Of a DNA stretch of 64,000 nt, positions 59,281-64,000 are shown piece after piece (the stretch's first letter is position 1; every line of letters begins with the position of its first letter). The translations under genes and the position numbers were made by a program. This DNA is from Monocercomonoides exilis (taxonomy: Eukaryota; Preaxostyla; Oxymonadida; Polymastigidae): positions 2,501 through 66,500 of the forward strand of contig LSRY02000067.1 in assembly GCA_001643675.2 (NCBI GenBank). The letters run 5' to 3'. Below the pieces are notes generated by a model that was not told the origin of the DNA, made no database searches, and saw only the letters and a program-made list of their open reading frames with translations.

Positions 59281-60700
59281 CATTCAATGCATTTGAAGCG
59301 GATGATGGTGAAGGATGATGCTTATTCATCATATTCCCTCTTGGGATGCTATTCTGAATGTAATTGTTCCGACCAAGAAGACGATGCTTTGCTGCTCCTC
59401 TCTTCCCTTCCCCGCCTTCTTCCCTCTGTTCTCCCAATGGCTGCAGAAGAGGCAGCGTTTCTTCCCCAGAAAATGACCCAGTCAACATTTCAAGCTCTTC
59501 CAATGTGTCACATTATTCATCCCCAGTCATATTTTTTAACTGCTTTTGTATGTTCCTTTGGGTTTTGAGGGCATTGGAATGCTTTGTTGTGTATGCCTTT
59601 CCCCAATCCCTTATAATCTGTTTCTTCTTCTTCTTCCTCCTCCAAATCAATCGAACTACCCTCTCTCCTTGATTCCTCATTTGTTACCAAACCATTCGCA
59701 GACATTTCCACCTGTTCCTCATCTTTCCCCACATTTTCTTCTCTTCCATCTGAAGTCATGCCCAAAGATCCATCTGCTGCTTCTTCTTCTTCTGCTCTTG
59801 AAATCTCCTGTTGGATGCCGTAGGCCGACGGAGTGCTGCACACTTCATATTTCACTGAATGCTGCTTGCTTACACCCACCTCAGCCTCTGCCTTCACAAA
59901 CCTCAGCCCACTCAGCCCAAGTGCCTCCACAACCAGCGGCGCCATCGCCTCTTCCAGCTTCCCCTGGTTCTCTTTGATTCTATCCACAAACTCTCTGTGA
60001 GCTGTTGGATACCCGCTTTTCTCCTCATTCCCATCAACTCCCTTTCTCCATCCCTTTTCTTCTCCCTCTTTGTCTCCCTCTTTGCCTCTCCTTTCTCCTT
60101 CCTCTGCCTCTTCTCGCTCCTACAGCACCGCCAGCGCAATCGCTGCTGGTGACAGAACCACATCCTCCATCCTCAGCCCCGCAGCATCCAACCCTTTCTC
60201 CACAATCTCTCCCACTTCACACACTGAAACCCCTCGCCCCATCACTTCATCACTTCCTCGTCCAGCTTCACCACCACACGCCTCGACTGTTGCGATCGCC
60301 ATATTTGCAGCGACGAGTCAAACAGATCGTAGATCGACGGGAACGCATTCATACAGCCGACACAAAATTCTGCTTTCCTTCTGGCTTCGTGCCAACTTAC
60401 ACTGCAAGCGACCGAAGCTGCGCCACCAGCGAAACCAAAAGCATCGCCGAAAGCGCCACATCGTGTGCGCACATAACACATTTCCATGCAGCACAACACA
60501 CCGTACCACAACATATTCCCGTTGTGCCTGCTGCTCCCGCGGCGACAGCAGCAGCTGCAGCGACAGAGGAATGTGCTGCCCATACACTCCAGCCGCCTCT
60601 GGCACCACAATCCGCAGCCGCCTCTCGATGTCATCCATCACTCCTGCAGACGTGTATGATGCCGCCACCGCGGAGGTTTTCAAACTGTCAACTGCAAGTG
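59132..60700 (-). pseudogene. Unrecognised gene, copy B (paralogue of 9.9-11.5 kb)
   Basis: Minus-strand blocks parallel copy A: YDLFDSSLQIWRSQQSRRVV, VMGRGVSVCEVGEIVEKGLD then AAGLRMEDVVLSPAAIALAV, RIKENQGKLEEAMAPLVVEA, LGLSGLRFVKAEAEVGVSKQ, the acidic GKDEEQVEMSANGLVTNEES, and then a Ser-rich tail (59,132-59,503) not seen in copy A. Stops and frame changes separate the blocks. Upstream, RRLRIVVPEAAGVYGQHIPL (about 60,570-60,630) is present. Function unknown. Confidence 0.55.
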
Positions 60701-61088
60701 CTGAAATGATGTTGATAAGAATTATGGCTTTTCACCTTTTCCCTTCTTCTTCTCTTTGCTTCCTCATATCTTTAATGGAGAACCAGATTGGCATGCTTCT
60801 TCAGATTGTGTTGAATGTTGAAGAAGAAGGAATGGAAGGAACGGATGAAGGATGAATTGTGTACGTTGGAGTTGAAATAGAAAGAGAAGGAGAAAGGAGA
60901 AAGGAAGAAGCAGCACTAGTGCCACATGGAAGAGAGGAAGAAAAAGGAAAAATGGAAGTAAAAGATGAAAAATAAGAGATAGAAAAGAAGGAAAAGGAGA
61001 AAGATAGAAAGAAGAAGAGCAGGAGTGAATGAATGAGATGAAAAATCTTCATTTGGGGAAGAGAAATAAAAGATATCAAAAAGCAGGA

Positions 61089-61266
<178 letters not shown>

Positions 61267-62146
61267 GATTCTGATTTAAACAGATGTGTTGACACATTAG
61301 CTTTCTTATTCACACTTCAAGGAATTTTCCATTTTGTAATGAACAAACTTTGAAGATAACCTGAATAAATCAATGTCAAAACAAATATTGAGAATATTTC
61401 AATCTTCAAAAGAAGAACTTTTCTATTTGAACACACTTCAAAAAAGGTTTTGAAAAAAGATTTATATATTGAGATTTTTCTTTGATATGGATTTTGAAAA
61501 AATCAATTTTAACGAAGAATTGAAATAAATTTCCGAAATCAAAGAACTTTCCTAAAAAAATAGTGGAAAATAGTTAATTTTCTATAAAAATCTGTAAAAT
61601 TGCGAAATAATGAAAACTCAGAGAACACTCAAAAATTTGTTTGCACGATCGTAAAATATTTCCGTCATTCACATAAATGCACAGCATGTTGCATTTTTTA
61701 TTGTTTTTGTCAAGTGTTCATATCAATTCGATTCTAACCCACAGAGCAATTCAAGAACAAAAATAGTTTCTGATGTTGAAAATCTTCAACACAATCATCA
61801 ACGAACTTCTTTGCTTAGCACTCAAAGTTTTTAGTAGCTTTTGTTTTTCCAATATGACAATACAGCGTATACTTCGTCTTTGAAATTGCAACTTCTATTT
61901 ATATAAAAAGCAGAAAGTTGAATAAAAAAGCAATCAAAAAAAATTATTAAAAAGAAAAAGAAATGAAAACGGAAGGGATTATAATAATGGATTGAATTTG
62001 CTTGTTTGAAGGAAAATTTTCACATGAAATTTTCCATTGTTAAAAAAAAGGAGAAATATATTCAGATTATGGAATCGATAACCTTAATCGCTTCATTTTT
62101 TCTTTGTGAACAAAAATAATTTTTTAACAATTTATCACATTGATAA
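61267..62146. other. AT-rich upstream region of copy 3
   Basis: No gene, and none of the palindromic GATCACAAAAGTGG units of the 38-kb element, so the end of the copy 3 element is either different or farther away. Confidence 0.5.
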
Positions 62147-64000
62147 ATGCAGTTTTCTATTTTATCTCCTTCAAGAAAAAGCGAGAAGTGTTCCGCTGTT
62201 TGGCAATACATGGAAAAAATTTCATCCAACCAAGTGTCTGAGCTGCTGGAGTTCATGATGCTGCACACAAACAAGGGGAAAGCTATTTCAGCAAGAATTC
62301 AGAAAATGTTTAATGGTTTGTTATAATTAATTATTATTTGTTATTATCAATAATCAAACAATTCACATTATTTTATCAGATACAAACAATTTCATTTTAA
62401 TGAGAATTGCCAGCATTTATAACAACGAACAAAACATCCACACAAAAGTTGCATTGTTAAAGAGTGTGTGTCATGAATACTCTCTTTCGCATTTGCGGCA
62501 GTTTGGATTCAGCTGTTCGGCCGGCAACTACAACCACGCAAAACAGAACAGCAGCAATCTCTCCTTTGAAATTGGATCTCCACAAAAACCTCCTATTCCA
62601 CCTTCAAAAAAAAGTTTCTTTTTATTTTTTTTCAAAATAATTTTCATTTCTTTTTTTATTTATTTTTATAAATAAATGTTTAGAATTATCAAGTGAAGAT
62701 GAAGCGGTTTTTCAGAAGTTTTTATTGGAAAATTCGACTGAATCGTCTGAAAATATCTGTCGAATTTCTCATTCGAAAAATAGTCTGCTTTTTTTATTAC
62801 TATTTTTTGGAACAATTTCTAAAATTGATAAAATAAAACATTTTTTCTTTTATCAAAAAACAGAGAAAGATCATTTTGTTTCTTTTGATGACGATTTTAC
62901 TATCATCAACAGTGATTCGAATATGGAGCAGGACGATGATCCTCTGAAAAACTATTTCATTCCTGAAGAAAATTCGAGTCATGAATTTTCAGAGAGCAAT
63001 ATTTTCCCCTTTTCGAATGAAAATGACAATAACATGGAAGTTGAATACGAAGGGGCTCACTCATCATTGCAGAGTGAAGTTGGAGAACTTTTTGAACAAA
63101 CACCAATTATTTGTTTGCATGATGATGTTGAGCGTTGTCATGACAGCAATAAAGATATATTATATCTGAGAAATGAAGATATTCAAATGGATACTGACTG
63201 CTGTCATCCTTCAAGCAACCAATTTGACAATCAGATCGATAATACCATTATTGAATCAGCATCAAATTTTGATGACCATCATGTGAATCAAAATGATAAC
63301 AATAATCAATTATCAGATATTCTGAACAATTTATCACTGCATAATTATGGAAATACATGTTGCCTTGCCTCTATCATTCAAATATTTAGAGTTATTGTGA
63401 CTCATTGTGGCAAGATTCAAAAAAGAAAAGGAAAACTGTCTTCATTTCATACAAAATTGTTCTCAATTGTGTATTGCTCATCGAAAAGTTCATCACCAAC
63501 GCATTCATTTGACAATTGTTCGTGGACGGAGCCTTTTGCAAGAAATTGGGAAAAAAGGCACAGGCTTGAGCAAAGGGCTCAACAAGAATTTTATCTCACA
63601 TTTACAAATATGTTCAGTGATTTTATCTGTGTGCTGCCAGAATTAAATAACTTGATGAACATGAACATAACATTCCCAAGTATTTGCTGTTGTTGTGGTT
63701 CCAAAACAATTGGCGCTTTGGAATCAACACCGATTATAAGGCTTAATGGAAGCAACATCGTTCAATCATTCAATGAATCATTCACTATTGGATTTTCTAA
63801 TTCAAACAACAAGGAAGCATTTTGCTCAAATTGCAGACAAACAACAAATCATTTTTCAAATTTACAAATTCTTTCTTTTCCCAAATTTTTTGCCATTTCT
63901 CTGGAAAAAGAAAAAGGAACACATAGCATGAATTTTTGCATTGACGAAAACATTAGCTTTGTTAAAGAAAATGGAGAAATCAACGCCTTAAAAAAGCATG
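62147..64000 (+). CDS. Copy 3: USP protease-transposase family gene, 3' end beyond the window
   Basis: Exons: 62,147-62,316; 62,380-62,613; 62,684-62,782; 62,864 to the window edge. Exon 1 (SEKCSAVWQYMEKISSNQVS) aligns with copy 1, but an A-run at 62,279-62,282 puts it one base out of phase with the conserved intron, so there is a frameshift or a sequence error. Exon 2 carries ALLKSVCHEYSLSHLRQFGF, matching copies 1 and 2. An Asp/Asn-rich acidic linker follows. The USP Cys box is LHNYGNTCCLASIIQIF (Cys codon 63,358), and two CxxC pairs (CCCCG and CSNC) look like the USP zinc finger. The frame stays open to the edge. The His box and any DDE domain lie beyond the window. Confidence 0.75.
62317..62379 (+). 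other. Conserved first intron in copy 3
   Basis: 63 bp, GTTTGTTATA..TTATCAG, at the shared position after the FN codons. Confidence 0.75.
62614..62683 (+). other. Second intron in copy 3
   Basis: 70 bp, GTTTCTTTTT..TGTTTAG. It joins PPSK-K to LSSEDEA in phase 1, as in copy 1. Confidence 0.75.
62783..62863 (+). other. Probable third intron in copy 3
   Basis: 81 bp, GTCTGC..AAACAG. It is T-rich and open, so it could be read through, but its hydrophobic translation is unlike the acidic linker on either side. Confidence 0.55.

Overview
Overall. The window is one chromosome end of an AT-rich eukaryote. It starts in C-rich (CCCTAA)n telomeric repeat and runs inward through about 64 kb of subtelomeric DNA. 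Spliceosomal introns are short (55-119 bp, GT..AG), the stop codons used are the standard ones, and serine/glutamate microsatellites are abundant. Several large families are present only as decayed copies. A helical protein family on both strands (with EMN..., LLLKH.GY and NELHF.REA motifs), beta-helix surface proteins with associated kinase remnants, and TTAGGG telomeres match what I recall of the oxymonad Monocercomonoides (Preaxostyla, Metamonada). That assignment is inference from memory (about 0.75).

Layout. 0-0.26 kb: telomere in two blocks. 1.37-1.72 kb: a foldback repeat. 2.5-7.6 kb: two near-intact minus-strand members of the subtelomeric helical family. 8-11.5 kb: degenerate coding DNA, including one copy (A) of a gene that recurs as copy B at 59.1-60.7 kb. 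12.8-17.4 kb: the one clearly intact conserved gene, a TMEM62-like metallophosphoesterase membrane protein with a long cysteine-rich insert. 19 kb: beta-helix surface-protein remnant. 21-24.3 kb: transposase gene (copy 2) carrying a 60-bp tandem repeat. 24.3-37.9 kb: pseudogenes, including a helical-family copy, a DDX21-like RNA helicase with GUCT domain, a kinase fragment and an unrecognised gene. 38.25-47.47 kb: a 9.2-kb element with identical 604-bp terminal inverted repeats. 48-60.7 kb: more decayed surface-protein and unrecognised genes. 62.1 kb to the window end: a third transposase-family gene (copy 3), cut by the window edge.

Main discovery candidate. Three genes (20,958-24,256; 39,169-42,990; 62,147 to the edge) share an N-terminal helical domain split by a phase-1 intron at the same point. 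Copies 1 and 3 then carry a ubiquitin-specific protease (peptidase C19) domain. Copies 1 and 2 end in a DDE-type transposase-like domain (DFK..W; D.GP...RN; HGK...D.EFG) preceded by RTD.C..C. Copy 1 lies inside the 604-bp inverted repeats, each of which is an inverted pair of palindromic units. I read this as a DNA transposon family encoding a deubiquitinase-transposase fusion. A TTAA-flanked element with 13-bp piggyBac-like ends (CCCTGGGTGACGT) is nested in it and holds a decayed helical-family gene.

Limits. Splice sites were placed by eye from GT..AG, frame and paralogue alignment. The copy 2 model is supported by its exons summing to a multiple of three. Many other loci are pseudogenes whose edges are approximate.
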